Counted from the first letter of the stretch, positions 25,997-33,352 are shown. The stretch: 33,352 nucleotides of DNA from a virus (IMGVR_UViG_3300048549_001357:1-33352), one strand, 5' to 3'. The notes: generated by a model from the sequence alone, not told the origin. Numbers and translations are program-made.

Positions 25997-26241
25997 AATT
26001 TTTTCCTTATTTTCAGTTTGGACACTATAGCAAGAAATTCAATATCAATTATTGGTTTTCCAAATTCTATTCTCATCCATTTGTTTTTATTTTTGATTTG
26101 TTTTTTTGCTTTCCATGAAGCTTCCTGCTCCGTGTATGCTTCAAAACTTGATATGTGCTTCCTTAATAAAAACTTTAATCCACATATAGGATACCATGTG
26201 GAATAAGGTATAAAAAAAACTGAAGAACCATTTCTCTGCAT
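25987..26241 (-). CDS. Small hypothetical protein upstream of the portal gene
   Basis: An 84-residue basic protein with mixed hydrophobic and Lys-rich parts (VFFIPYSTWYPICGLKFLLR, then EASWKAKKQIKNKNKW). Not recognised. Its 3' end overlaps the portal start by 10 bases, and the portal Shine-Dalgarno lies inside its coding region, suggesting coupling. No Shine-Dalgarno precedes its own ATG. The N-terminal part is hydrophobic but broken by Pro and charged residues, so a membrane location is not supported. The gene order argues it is real, though a small chance remains that it is fortuitous. Confidence 0.55.
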   Translation of the reverse strand: MQRNGSSVFFIPYSTWYPICGLKFLLRKHISSFEAYTEQEASWKAKKQIKNKNKWMRIEFGKPIIDIEFLAIVSKLKIRKKLCQ

Positions 26242-26259
26242 TTTATTAATATAAACATT

Positions 26260-26466
26260 CTAGGAATTTATGCGAGTGCGATTTCCTTTCATAAATCTTA
26301 ATTTTATCTTTTTTTTGATTAAAGATTTAATTAACATAATTTTATATTCTAAAATCTTAGCCGCTATTTCATTTTCAAAGTTTTTGTTACTTTTTGCCAA
26401 GTTAAGCAAATCGTATGTTTTATCTAGCATTTCAGCATATTTTTTTAATTCTATGCCATCATTCAT
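26260..26466 (-). CDS. Small helical hypothetical protein
   Basis: A 68-residue protein, almost wholly helical in appearance: MNDGIELKKYAEMLDKTYDL followed by LNLAKSNKNFENEIAAKILE and a basic end LRFMKGNRTRINS. It is coupled to the upstream glycosyltransferase-like gene by a TAATG overlap at 26464-26468. I do not recognise it. Length and charge would suit a small DNA-binding or adaptor protein, but no motif supports a specific role. It is the last gene of the tightly coupled early-type operon before the head genes begin. Confidence 0.6.
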   Translation of the reverse strand: MNDGIELKKYAEMLDKTYDLLNLAKSNKNFENEIAAKILEYKIMLIKSLIKKKIKLRFMKGNRTRINS

Positions 26467-27218
26467 TAGAATGGAAATATTAGGGTTCGCTCTCCCTTGT
26501 TTATTGATTTTTTCAATTTACTCATGACTTTATCCTTAACTATCTCAGCTCCAAATAAAGCACGTAGTCTTTCAGTATTCCTTACCATTGACTCTTGGGT
26601 TCTATAAAGCGAGCAGCCTCCATCTGCGGTGAAATTTTGATATGTCTTGAATACATACCTTTGGTCAATTACTGAAAATCTATTTTTGTAAATATTCATG
26701 CAACATATGTAATAATCTTCCGCCTCATCGAAGGTTAAGTCATATTTCAAATTGTGACCTTCTAAAAATCCCATAAAACTATTATTTATGTATTTTGTAT
26801 GAACGATTGGCTTGCCAGCCTCAAACTGAACTGGCTCTCTTGCATTTGAAAACCCAAAGTGGAAACCTCCCATTTGCTTTGTAATTGATGCTAAATCTTG
26901 AATTAACTGCCATGCAAAACTTGGGTCTGTTACGTTAGTTTCAACTTTTTGTGTCACTTCAAATTGTCTTCTCACTACATATATATCATCATCTGCCATA
27001 AATATATTCGACCATTTTTCAAGCATCCATTGCCTAGTTGCTACTATTCCCTTAATACTATCGGGGCATCCAATTATTTCATTATTTGGTAATGATTCTT
27101 TATATTCATCAGCTTCTCTATTTGGCACTACAAAAGCTACATTATCTATTATGTTTTGAGTCTTTGTACTCCTTGCTCTGCCCATACTAGGGCTAACAAC
27201 TTTTACTATTTCATTCAT
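26466..27218 (-). CDS. GT-A glycosyltransferase-like protein, second copy
   Basis: A 250-residue protein that looks like a GT-A glycosyltransferase: PSMGR at residues 10-14 near the start and ADDD at 75-78 following a hydrophobic strand (NIFM), the latter expected to bind the metal of a nucleotide sugar. The region GIVATRQWMLEKWSNIFMAD aligns with GQIYNIRDYARDKGYKYIMK of the product of 28361-29104, so the two are paralogues. Phage proteins of this build include TET-associated glycosyltransferases that sugar modified bases; that link is from family knowledge and unproven here. It overlaps the ParB-like gene by 8 bases. No nucleotide-modifying partner is in the window. Confidence 0.6.
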   Translation of the reverse strand: MNEIVKVVSPSMGRARSTKTQNIIDNVAFVVPNREADEYKESLPNNEIIGCPDSIKGIVATRQWMLEKWSNIFMADDDIYVVRRQFEVTQKVETNVTDPSFAWQLIQDLASITKQMGGFHFGFSNAREPVQFEAGKPIVHTKYINNSFMGFLEGHNLKYDLTFDEAEDYYICCMNIYKNRFSVIDQRYVFKTYQNFTADGGCSLYRTQESMVRNTERLRALFGAEIVKDKVMSKLKKSINKGERTLIFPF

Positions 27219-27891
27219 CAGCAGGAGCTTCCGAATTATTAAGTATTATTTCTTGAAACCTTTCAGCCGTTATGCAATGCGAGGGAGATACTGCATTGCT
27301 TTTGTAATCTTGATGAGTTTCAGTTAATCCAAGAAAATTTTTCATCCAATGAACATCTAGTTCATTATTACAAAATATTAAAAAAGTTGTGTACTTTTCA
27401 TTGTACTTAGGGATTATGGGATATTTTTTTTCATTTAACTCCGCTTCTTCTTCTAATGCTTTTTCTTCTATTTTATCAATTTCTTTAAATTGAGATGACA
27501 ACTCTTGTTCAGCAAAACCCCAATCTACTAAATTTTCCGAGTTGAATGTTTGTTTAAGTATTGAGAAATCCCATTCTCCTTGGTTTTTATTTAACCTAAC
27601 GTTTAATTCTTTTTCTTCTTCTAAATTTAAATCTACGAATACTGCTGGCACAGACTTGTAGCCCATTTCTCTTGCTACCTTTACTCGCTGATGCCCTCCT
27701 ACAATAATGTTTTCCCTTTCTTTCGATTTATTAACTATAACTGGGTCAACAAAACCAAATCTTGTCAGAGAATCTTTTATGTCTTCAAATTTCTTTTGAG
27801 ATAAAGTTCTAGGATTATACTCTGCTGGAGTTACTGAGGTTATATCTATTTCATGAACTTCTAATTTTTTATTTATATTTGATTGTTCCAT
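27211..27891 (-). CDS. ParB-like domain protein (no methylase domain)
   Basis: A 226-residue protein with an N-terminal ParB/sulfiredoxin-like domain at about 14-105: EYNPR at 24-28, FGFVDPVIVN at 45-54 and GGHQRVKVAREMGYKSVPAV at 65-84, followed by LNKNQGEWD. In phages this domain often joins a DNA methylase or nuclease; here the C-terminal half (about 140-226) contains no methylase motif, only an acidic linker and a segment TTFLIFCNNELDVHWMKNFL that recurs in phage ParB-like proteins as I recall. It sits between a RecU-like resolvase and a glycosyltransferase-like gene, so a DNA-processing role is likely. It is unlikely to serve plasmid partition, as no ParA is present. Confidence 0.82.
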   Translation of the reverse strand: MEQSNINKKLEVHEIDITSVTPAEYNPRTLSQKKFEDIKDSLTRFGFVDPVIVNKSKERENIIVGGHQRVKVAREMGYKSVPAVFVDLNLEEEKELNVRLNKNQGEWDFSILKQTFNSENLVDWGFAEQELSSQFKEIDKIEEKALEEEAELNEKKYPIIPKYNEKYTTFLIFCNNELDVHWMKNFLGLTETHQDYKSNAVSPSHCITAERFQEIILNNSEAPADE

Positions 27892-27893
27892 TT

Positions 27894-28361
27894 TTATAAG
27901 TATTTCAAAAAATTAAGGATATATCCTTTTTCTTCGTTTATTTTTTCTGCAAATTCAATAGGAACACTTTTTCTGTCATTAGCAACACTTTTCCTAATGC
28001 ATTCAAGCGTTACCCAATAATACCCACTTAAGTTTTGCCAAATTACCCCTACTTTAGCTCCTGCTGATTTCCATTTAATTAAATCATCTAATTGTTTTTG
28101 CCTGATTCCTTGTTTGCCAAAAGGTAGGCTTTTGTGCTGGTTTGATTTTGCCTCTATGCAGACCATTTGACCGCTTGGTAAGCAACCAATAAAGTCAGGA
28201 AAAGGGTTCGGTAATAATGTTGTTAATTTCCCACTCCTTGTATTAATTGTTCTAGTTGGAGGGTCTACTTTTTGAAGATACAATAATCCTTTTGCGTGAA
28301 AAAACTCAGATTGTTTTTCTATTAAGTTTTCCAACGCTTTTCCTGTATTCTTTTTAAACAT
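27894..28361 (-). CDS. RecU-like Holliday junction resolvase
   Basis: A 155-residue protein with a PD-(D/E)XK nuclease core of the RecU type. NTGKALENLIEKQSEFFHAK at residues 5-24 matches the RecU start (G-K-x-x-E with an N-terminal helix), PDFIG at 55-59 holds the first acidic residue, and IEAKSN at 69-74 supplies the E-x-K. Later RQKQLDDLIKW (87-97) fits the core helix. It should resolve branched DNA produced by phage recombination or replication before packaging. The gene is coupled to the upstream glycosyltransferase-like gene by TAATG and followed after 2 bases by the ParB-like gene. Confidence 0.82.
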   Translation of the reverse strand: MFKKNTGKALENLIEKQSEFFHAKGLLYLQKVDPPTRTINTRSGKLTTLLPNPFPDFIGCLPSGQMVCIEAKSNQHKSLPFGKQGIRQKQLDDLIKWKSAGAKVGVIWQNLSGYYWVTLECIRKSVANDRKSVPIEFAEKINEEKGYILNFLKYL

Positions 28362-29104
28362 TAGAAATATGCAGAAACATCAATGTCGAAGCACGGGTTT
28401 TTGGTTTCGGGCCTTTCCTTAATTTCGGGGTAAACTTTTTTTAACTTTTTAAATACTTCTCTTGATAATGCATCCCTATCGGTTGATTGAAATCCACCTT
28501 TATTTTTAAATGTTATACATGATTCATATGCCCTGCCATATGTTTTTGTAGAAAAACCTTTAGTGACGCATTCTAATGCTAAAGATAAATCCACAAATAT
28601 ATCTGCCTCTTCAGGGACATTGAATAACTCTGTTCTTGAGATGCTATTTGAATAAAAAGGTTTATTTTTTTTATACAGCCATAAAGATTTTGCTGGATTT
28701 CTTAAATATCCAGCTGCCTTTGTTATTGTTACTCCGCCAATGGAGCTGTCATTTTCCATCTCATGGGTTATTTCTGCTAATGCATGCTCGATAGTTTCAA
28801 CGCATCTTTTTTTGCCTACGCCTTTTTTTAGAAACCACATATCATCATCACATTTCATGATGTACTTATATCCTTTGTCTCTAGCGTAATCTCTTATGTT
28901 GTATATTTGCCCTTTTAGACCAATATCATTTTCGGTAGATATTAAGTGTTTTTGATTGCATGTTTGCTTGTAGTAAATCCTTTCTCTTGGTTCTATAAAT
29001 ATTTTATAGTCAAAGTTTTTTAATTCCTTAAGCCAAAACCCTGTGTTTTTTTCTATTTGGTAGGGCCTGCCAAGGGATGGAACAGCTATTAATAATTCTT
29101 TCAT
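28361..29104 (-). CDS. GT-A glycosyltransferase-like protein, first copy
   Basis: A 247-residue protein of GT-A type: IAVPSLGRP at residues 6-14 and CDDDMWF at 85-91 following YKYIM, a putative metal-binding DDD. It is a paralogue of the product of 26466-27218. I chose the ATG at 29104 rather than the earlier one at 29113 because AAAGGA lies eight bases before it and its ATG overlaps the HNH stop as ATGA; the earlier ATG would have its purine run directly adjacent. The family resembles phage TET-associated glycosyltransferases, which modify 5-hydroxymethylated bases, but the substrate is unproven. A DNA-modification role is suggested by its neighbours in a replication operon. Confidence 0.62.
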   Translation of the reverse strand: MKELLIAVPSLGRPYQIEKNTGFWLKELKNFDYKIFIEPRERIYYKQTCNQKHLISTENDIGLKGQIYNIRDYARDKGYKYIMKCDDDMWFLKKGVGKKRCVETIEHALAEITHEMENDSSIGGVTITKAAGYLRNPAKSLWLYKKNKPFYSNSISRTELFNVPEEADIFVDLSLALECVTKGFSTKTYGRAYESCITFKNKGGFQSTDRDALSREVFKKLKKVYPEIKERPETKNPCFDIDVSAYF

Positions 29105-29475
29105 ATTAACCATCCTTTCTCTCTGCTCTCAATTGGATTTTTATGAATCCAGTCATGGCAAGTTCTGCATACTGCCATAAATGTTGCTTTGTTGGTTAGA
29201 TTTCTTTCCATAATTCCATTTTCATTTAGGGAGGAACCTTTTCTGCCTGATTTATGATGCAAATCTAGGTATTCTATGCCGTACAACCCTTCGCATCTTT
29301 CGCAATGGTGTTTTTTGCATCCTCTATCATGCATATATTGTTTTTTGGCAGTAGCATAACTTTGTCTTTTTTCCTTAGCAGACTTGCTTGAACTTTGCCG
29401 TTTTAAGGGTGTCCTCTTCATTGGTTTTTGACTCCGCTTCATTGGGGTCTTTCTTTTTAATGGCTTACGTTTCAT
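29101..29475 (-). CDS. HNH-type nuclease with basic N-terminal repeats
   Basis: A 124-residue protein. The C-terminal part has a zinc-HNH arrangement: CERCEG at about 58-63, LDLHHKSGRKG near 71-81 and VCRTCHDWIHKNP at about 103-115, with the HH pair and the last His as candidate catalytic residues. The first 35 residues are repetitive and very basic (KRKPLKRKTPMKR, then MKRTPLKRQ), likely DNA-binding, of a kind seen in NinG-like and phage HNH proteins. HNH proteins next to head genes often aid DNA packaging; here it is in the replication operon. The start directly follows the stop of the SWIM-type gene (TAA ATG). Confidence 0.8.
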   Translation of the reverse strand: MKRKPLKRKTPMKRSQKPMKRTPLKRQSSSKSAKEKRQSYATAKKQYMHDRGCKKHHCERCEGLYGIEYLDLHHKSGRKGSSLNENGIMERNLTNKATFMAVCRTCHDWIHKNPIESREKGWLI

Positions 29476-29775
29476 TTATATCTTTTCTGACACTACTTTG
29501 ATTGCAATTTCATAGAATAATTGTCTAGCAATTCTTATGTGCTTGCAACGCGCTTTTTCGGATTCAGGATTTATAATTCCTTGCTTTATCATAGGTGTAA
29601 TCCTGTATTGATAGTGCTGGCAACTGCATTCCCCATTTAAATCATTTTCCAATAAATCTACGACATGGGCACATCCTTTTTGACTTAACGACTGGAATAT
29701 ATACCTCGTTGCTGATTCAGCTACTACATTATTCCTAAGCTCTTTTAAATCATCTTCAGACAAATGAGACTTCAA
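29476..29775 (-). CDS. Small SWIM-type zinc-finger protein
   Basis: A 99-residue protein with C50-x-C52 and C77-x-H79, the CxC-x(n)-CxH layout of SWIM zinc fingers, set between helices (DDLKELRNNVVAESATRYIF and IRIARQLFYEIAIKVVSEKI). SWIM domains bind DNA or proteins, often alongside recombination or helicase factors. The start is TTG at 29775, supported by a strong GGAGG six bases upstream that lies inside the KH gene, whose coding region overlaps by 20 bases. It is coupled within the replication operon between a KH-domain protein and an HNH nuclease. The zinc-finger call is from spacing only. Confidence 0.65.
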   Translation of the reverse strand: MKSHLSEDDLKELRNNVVAESATRYIFQSLSQKGCAHVVDLLENDLNGECSCQHYQYRITPMIKQGIINPESEKARCKHIRIARQLFYEIAIKVVSEKI

Positions 29776-30274
29776 TTGTGCCTCCGTTGCATTTTCCTAT
29801 AGCTGATATTAACTGTGCAATTGAATCTTTGCTTTCTTCGTCAATTTCTTCAAACACTTCGCATTCAAACACCGAAATTGCACCTAAGTCAGTTGAACTT
29901 ACTTTTCCATCAAAACTTAGAGCTAATAAATCTTCAGCTATATCTCTGTATGGAGAAGAATCCCAGTTTGGGTTTTTTTCAAATTTTTCTGGAGTTGAGT
30001 GACTTAAGCCTTCTGAGTTTTCTAAGAAAACCCTAATTTTTTTCAGTTTATAATCGACTGGGTCTAAAGCAGAAGCTTGCTCAAATAAATGCTTTATTGC
30101 TTTTATGTTGCAACCTCTGCCGCCTATAATTTTTGCTTGGTCTTGTGCGTCAACACTTATTGAAAATGATACGCTATGTTGAAGTTCAGCAATGCCTATC
30201 TTTACTTTTTCTTTGTGCCTACATAGCCCTTTAATTAAATTATCTAGCAACTTTAAAATTTCTTCCGTTTTCAT
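29756..30274 (-). CDS. KH-domain nucleic-acid-binding protein
   Basis: A 172-residue protein with a KH-like GxxG loop: QAKIIGGRGCNIKAIKHLF at about 46-64, where GGRG (51-54) is the nucleic-acid grip and the flanking Ile and helix fit the KH fold. The preceding segment (VSFSISVD) would be a beta strand. This resembles the bacterial KhpA/YlqC class. The remaining C-terminal 100 residues are unrecognised, acidic and mixed. It is coupled to the primase-helicase by TAATG, with AGGAGG 10 bases before the start, inside the operon with other DNA-processing genes. RNA or single-stranded DNA binding is inferred; a function in primer or replication control is a guess. Confidence 0.68.
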   Translation of the reverse strand: MKTEEILKLLDNLIKGLCRHKEKVKIGIAELQHSVSFSISVDAQDQAKIIGGRGCNIKAIKHLFEQASALDPVDYKLKKIRVFLENSEGLSHSTPEKFEKNPNWDSSPYRDIAEDLLALSFDGKVSSTDLGAISVFECEVFEEIDEESKDSIAQLISAIGKCNGGTIEVSFV

Positions 30275-32163
30275 TAATAAATATCCTCCTCTATTTCTTG
30301 ATATGTTTCTATTTTTGGTGGATGTGTTGTTGTTATTATACTTTCTACAAATGTTTCTTTCTGCCCATGCTCTGTATGGTATTGTCTAGTGTTTATATTG
30401 TAAAATAATTTAAGTTTTGGCTCTTCGCCTTTTGCTCCCCTTTGCTTTTCTACACTAAAAACTGCATCATGTACAGATTTCGATACTTCGACTTCCTTAA
30501 TTCTATCTTGAGGATTTTGGCTTTGCCTTAATGTATTTATAGTTTCTTCCTTATGTTTATTTCTCCAAATAGATAAAACATTGTGTGCGTTGTCTGTTAT
30601 CTCACTAATACCTTTTACATCCATCTTGCCTGCCCTCTCTTGCTCATTATCTTTTTTCTTTGAGTGGGCGACTAGAAAAACATGAACATCATATTTATCA
30701 ACAAACTGCGTGAGTAAATCCATTGTTTTCTTTTGAGCATTATAGTCATCGAATCTTAAACCGCATTTCATTAAGCTATCTATAATAAAAAACTGCACAT
30801 TGTGCCTCCTGTGGGCATATATAAAGGCTTGAAGCATTTCCTCTACCTTTACCCCTCCGTGGTGGTCAAAGAACCAAAATCCATCACTTAGCCACTTTAA
30901 TGATTCATCTAAGTGAGTCTCATCTTTAGGGCAGTCAGCTCCGACTGATTGCCTTACTAGTGCTCTTAGCGTTTCATCGGGTCTAATCTCTAGAGAAGCT
31001 ATGCATGTGGATTTGCCCATTTGGCATAAATTAACACATAGCCAATTTAAAAACATACTTTTGCCACTTCCATTAAATCCAGTAAGTACTGTAAGCTCAT
31101 TCATTCTCCAATGAAACGGAATATTCCAAGGTAGTGGAATACCTAACGTTACCTCTTCATTCCCAAAAAACTTTTCATGCATTCTGTCCTTGAATTCTGA
31201 TACATTTTTTAATTTTTCATTATCTATATAACTTGCAGCATTAAATGCCTCGTGTAATGCAGGCATTCCCTTTTCAACTAATACTTCATTTGCATCATTT
31301 TTTGGCAATTTTACTGCTAGGCATCTTTCTATTCCAAGCCTTTTGGATATAGACTTTAAAGCTTTTTGACCCGCTTCATCCATGTCCATCGATATGTATA
31401 TTTTCTCAAAACGTTCCAAGAAGTCCCAATCATTACTAATCCATTCTGAATTTGGGTCTGTACCAGTTTCACTCTCCCACTTTGCCCCAAATGGGACAGA
31501 GAGAGACGGGTATCCACAAATTGCATATGACATAGCATCAACCTCGCCTTCAGTTATAATAATAAAGCTATCGTTGTCATTTATTGTATGCTTACCAAAT
31601 AAAGTTTTCTTTGAGTTTGCGGAAGCACGAACTTTCTTTTTTCCATTTTCTCTATCGATTCCTATATACTTAACCATCTCTAGCTCTCCTTTTTCTGAAT
31701 AATAAGGAAAAACTATGTCATCATTAGGCATAGATGAAATTTTATATATATTTACTATATCCCTACTAACTTTTCTTCCCTCAAAATATTGCAAAGCTTT
31801 ATCAGATAATGTTCCTGACGGCTCTTTTGGTTTTGAGTACTCTTTTTTAGCTATTGGGGGCGCTATTCCGCTATCTTCTTTTATACCTAGAAAGCTTTTT
31901 GCATCTTCAAATGACTTAAGAAACGTGTCTCCTGTTTTCTGAATCCAAAGCTCTAGTAAATTGTTACCCTTACATCCTGCGTTAAAATCAGCCCATACTC
32001 CCGCTTTACTTCCTTTTATACAAATTTGTAATGTTCTTCCGCTCTCTCCATCTAGTGAGCCTACTAGCCACTCATTACCTTTATTTATTCCGTTTGGAAA
32101 TAAATGCTGACATACCGATATTGCATTACTTGCTAACTCTTTTTTTAATTCCTGTGCATTCAT
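30274..32163 (-). CDS. Primase-helicase (TOPRIM plus DnaB-like RecA domain)
   Basis: A 629-residue protein. The N-terminal 1-90 region (WLVGSLDGESGRTLQICIKG) is the primase accessory domain common in phage primase-helicases and lacks a clear zinc finger. The TOPRIM domain has the Glu motif TEGEVDAMSYA (204-214) and the acidic pair in ISMDMDEAGQKA (258-268). The helicase domain has Walker A GFNGSGKS at 362-369, a Walker B-like FFIIDSL at 458-464 and FLVAHSKK near 496-503. It unwinds and primes the phage chromosome at the fork. It is coupled by TAATG to the replication initiator upstream and to the KH gene downstream. No polymerase gene is in the window. Confidence 0.93.
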   Translation of the reverse strand: MNAQELKKELASNAISVCQHLFPNGINKGNEWLVGSLDGESGRTLQICIKGSKAGVWADFNAGCKGNNLLELWIQKTGDTFLKSFEDAKSFLGIKEDSGIAPPIAKKEYSKPKEPSGTLSDKALQYFEGRKVSRDIVNIYKISSMPNDDIVFPYYSEKGELEMVKYIGIDRENGKKKVRASANSKKTLFGKHTINDNDSFIIITEGEVDAMSYAICGYPSLSVPFGAKWESETGTDPNSEWISNDWDFLERFEKIYISMDMDEAGQKALKSISKRLGIERCLAVKLPKNDANEVLVEKGMPALHEAFNAASYIDNEKLKNVSEFKDRMHEKFFGNEEVTLGIPLPWNIPFHWRMNELTVLTGFNGSGKSMFLNWLCVNLCQMGKSTCIASLEIRPDETLRALVRQSVGADCPKDETHLDESLKWLSDGFWFFDHHGGVKVEEMLQAFIYAHRRHNVQFFIIDSLMKCGLRFDDYNAQKKTMDLLTQFVDKYDVHVFLVAHSKKKDNEQERAGKMDVKGISEITDNAHNVLSIWRNKHKEETINTLRQSQNPQDRIKEVEVSKSVHDAVFSVEKQRGAKGEEPKLKLFYNINTRQYHTEHGQKETFVESIITTTHPPKIETYQEIEEDIY

Positions 32164-33083
32164 TATTTTTTATCTATATATTTATCAATTCCTGTATACT
32201 CATCCGTTCCTACTTTTTCGTACCTCAATCCTCCGTTCGATAATTTTTCTGCCGTATTTATATCTAGTGTCCCTTTTCCTATAACTACCGCACTAACTAT
32301 TGTGTCTGCATCCACGATAAAAGACATTTTTTCATCAGAGTAGTCACCCCTTAATATCTTGTCGCACTTCCATTCACCTGAATTGCTTTTTGAAAAAACC
32401 CAAGACCACGTGGGGTCTGGAACTGGAAACTTTCCTTCATATGCTCCTATACCCATAAGGTAGCTTGATTTCACTATGTTATCACAGAGCAAATTAAATA
32501 CTGAAACCGATTTTCCATTCCTTCGCCAAAATGACTTTAAGTTCCTATCTGTAACTCCCCTAGGATTAGTCCTATATTTTTTTTGCGGTCTCTTCTCCTT
32601 AAATATTGCCATAACTTGCGCCCAAGGGAAATCCTCTTTAGTTTTTGTCTTAGTTTTTAATTTATTAATTATACTACTTTCCTTCTTACTATATTCTTTA
32701 TTACTAATAGTCTGCTTTTCCGTATCGGGATTTCCCGCAAGCGGATATTCAAATGACATTTCTAGTTCTGCTTGGGATGGGTCAAGGAAGCATGGGTTGT
32801 CTGCTATCGCATACTCTGTACCGAATATTTTCCCAGAATCGTCCCTTGTTTCAGTACGTAAGCAATATCCATGCTTTATTAATGAGTTCAAACTAGCATA
32901 AACGGAATCCTTGCCATCTTGGGAGCGATTTACTAAATCATTGATTTGCAGCTTCCATCCAATTGGCTTGCTTAGTAAGTAACATAGTAAACCTTTTTCT
33001 TTCCATTTTAATTGCGAATCACTTAGTAACAAAAGTGGAATTCTCGCAAATGGGTCTTTTGTTTTATTTCTTATTATTATCAT
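32163..33083 (-). CDS. Winged-helix replication initiator-like protein
   Basis: A 306-residue protein with a helix-turn-helix type N-terminal domain (1 to about 95): LLLLSDSQLKWKEKGLLCYL, QINDLVNRSQDGKDSVYASL and NSLIKHGYCLRTE, the common pattern of phage replisome organiser/initiator proteins. A Lys/Ser-rich linker (about 125-150) is followed by an alpha-helical C-terminal domain with FPWAQVMAIFKEKRPQKKY, then RNLKSFWRRN and a conserved-looking DPTWSWVFSKSNSGEWKCDK. The C-terminal part probably recruits the helicase. The gene directly precedes the primase-helicase and overlaps it as TAATG. Role as an origin-binding initiator is inferred; a transcription regulator is less likely. Confidence 0.85.
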   Translation of the reverse strand: MIIIRNKTKDPFARIPLLLLSDSQLKWKEKGLLCYLLSKPIGWKLQINDLVNRSQDGKDSVYASLNSLIKHGYCLRTETRDDSGKIFGTEYAIADNPCFLDPSQAELEMSFEYPLAGNPDTEKQTISNKEYSKKESSIINKLKTKTKTKEDFPWAQVMAIFKEKRPQKKYRTNPRGVTDRNLKSFWRRNGKSVSVFNLLCDNIVKSSYLMGIGAYEGKFPVPDPTWSWVFSKSNSGEWKCDKILRGDYSDEKMSFIVDADTIVSAVVIGKGTLDINTAEKLSNGGLRYEKVGTDEYTGIDKYIDKK

Positions 33084-33118
33084 TATTAGTTTTATTTTAT
33101 TTATAATATCAAATCATA

Positions 33119-33352
33119 CTATTCTAAATTTTCAATTTCTTTTTTAGAAACTTTTTTATCATATTCTTCGGGTGATTCATCATTGAATTTTGGCCAATAT
33201 CCTAAAGGGCATTCTTCTGTCGCCATAGAGCATTTTAGCCAAAGGACGCAATTGCAATGAGGGCATTGAGCTTTACTTGTGCATCTGTTGCATCTGTGTC
33301 TGCGTGACAAATATACCCCCCTAGGTGTTGCGGGAAATCCTTCTTTTGCGGA
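33119..33352 (-). CDS. Small cysteine-rich (zinc-ribbon) protein, possibly partial at 5' end
   Basis: A 78-codon open frame reaching the right edge, so the true start may lie outside. An in-frame TTG at 33310 with AGGGGGG five bases before it would give a 63-residue form. The protein has paired cysteines (CNRCTSKAQCPHCNC) and a C-terminal CSMATEECPLGYWPKF, like small phage zinc-binding proteins that end in CPLGKW-type motifs (memory-based). It has an acidic tail (ESPEEYDKKVSKKEIENLE). It precedes the replication genes by 35 bases and its role is unknown. Confidence 0.6.
   Translation of the reverse strand, partial: SAKEGFPATPRGVYLSRRHRCNRCTSKAQCPHCNCVLWLKCSMATEECPLGYWPKFNDESPEEYDKKVSKKEIENLE

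Noticed and set aside
27211-27891. Plasmid-type partition ParB
   Set aside because: Only the ParB-like N-terminal domain is present, no ParA or clear helix-turn-helix DNA-binding part is seen, and the setting is a phage DNA-processing operon.
32476-32901. Plus-strand open frame of 141 codons
   Set aside because: It lies wholly opposite the replication initiator-like gene, which has a recognisable domain, and its hydrophobic Leu/Phe/Ser-rich sequence is what antisense frames of AT-rich lysine-rich genes produce.

Overview
The window is a contiguous piece of a tailed bacteriophage genome (Caudoviricetes, long non-contractile siphovirus-type tail inferred from the HK97-type head genes and a 1,739-residue tape measure protein). 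It is AT-rich. All genes supported here lie on the minus strand, so transcription runs from the right edge (about 33.3 kb) to the left edge (1). The standard genetic code is used (TAA, TAG and TGA all end genes). I see no integrase, repressor, tRNA, CRISPR array or insertion sequence, and no gene-free stretch longer than 300 bases. The host cannot be named; AT-rich sequence, a mix of Shine-Dalgarno and non-Shine-Dalgarno starts and the style of the tail proteins would fit an uncultured marine or freshwater phage, but that is an impression only.

Region 1 (33352-26466), replication and DNA processing: a small zinc-ribbon protein cut by the edge, a winged-helix replication initiator-like protein, a TOPRIM/RecA-type primase-helicase, a KH-domain protein, a small SWIM-type zinc-finger protein, an HNH nuclease with a very basic N-terminus, a GT-A glycosyltransferase-like protein, a RecU-like Holliday junction resolvase, a ParB-like domain protein and a second GT-A-like protein. 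From the replication gene down these are coupled by TAATG or longer overlaps and look like one operon.

Region 2 (26466-20139), head: two small unknown genes, an HK97-type portal with a C-terminal extension, a small unknown, a prohead protease with a long multidomain N-terminal extension, and the major capsid protein with an N-terminal delta (scaffold) domain. The portal extension and the protease extension carry copies of one homologous module. A strong hairpin terminator follows the capsid gene. No terminase gene is present between the nuclease genes and the portal, so it must lie outside the window.

Region 3 (20138-10456), neck and tail shaft: a basic unknown protein with an overlapping ORF, a gp6-like connector, an HK97 gp10-like protein, a probable tail terminator, two candidate tail tube/virion proteins, an unknown, the tail assembly chaperone pair (G and, through a -1 frameshift at A AAA AAC, GT), and the tape measure protein.

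Region 4 (10459-1), tail tip and receptor binding: two paralogous distal tail proteins, a 201-residue protein, a 1,155-residue aromatic-rich tail protein, a third glycosyltransferase-like protein and a receptor-binding/fibre protein of at least 948 residues that runs off the left edge.

Most intergenic gaps of 30 bases or more contain a TTGAC element on the coding strand, and two of them (before the capsid gene and before a 170-residue virion protein candidate) share a longer bipartite motif, suggesting a family of phage promoters.
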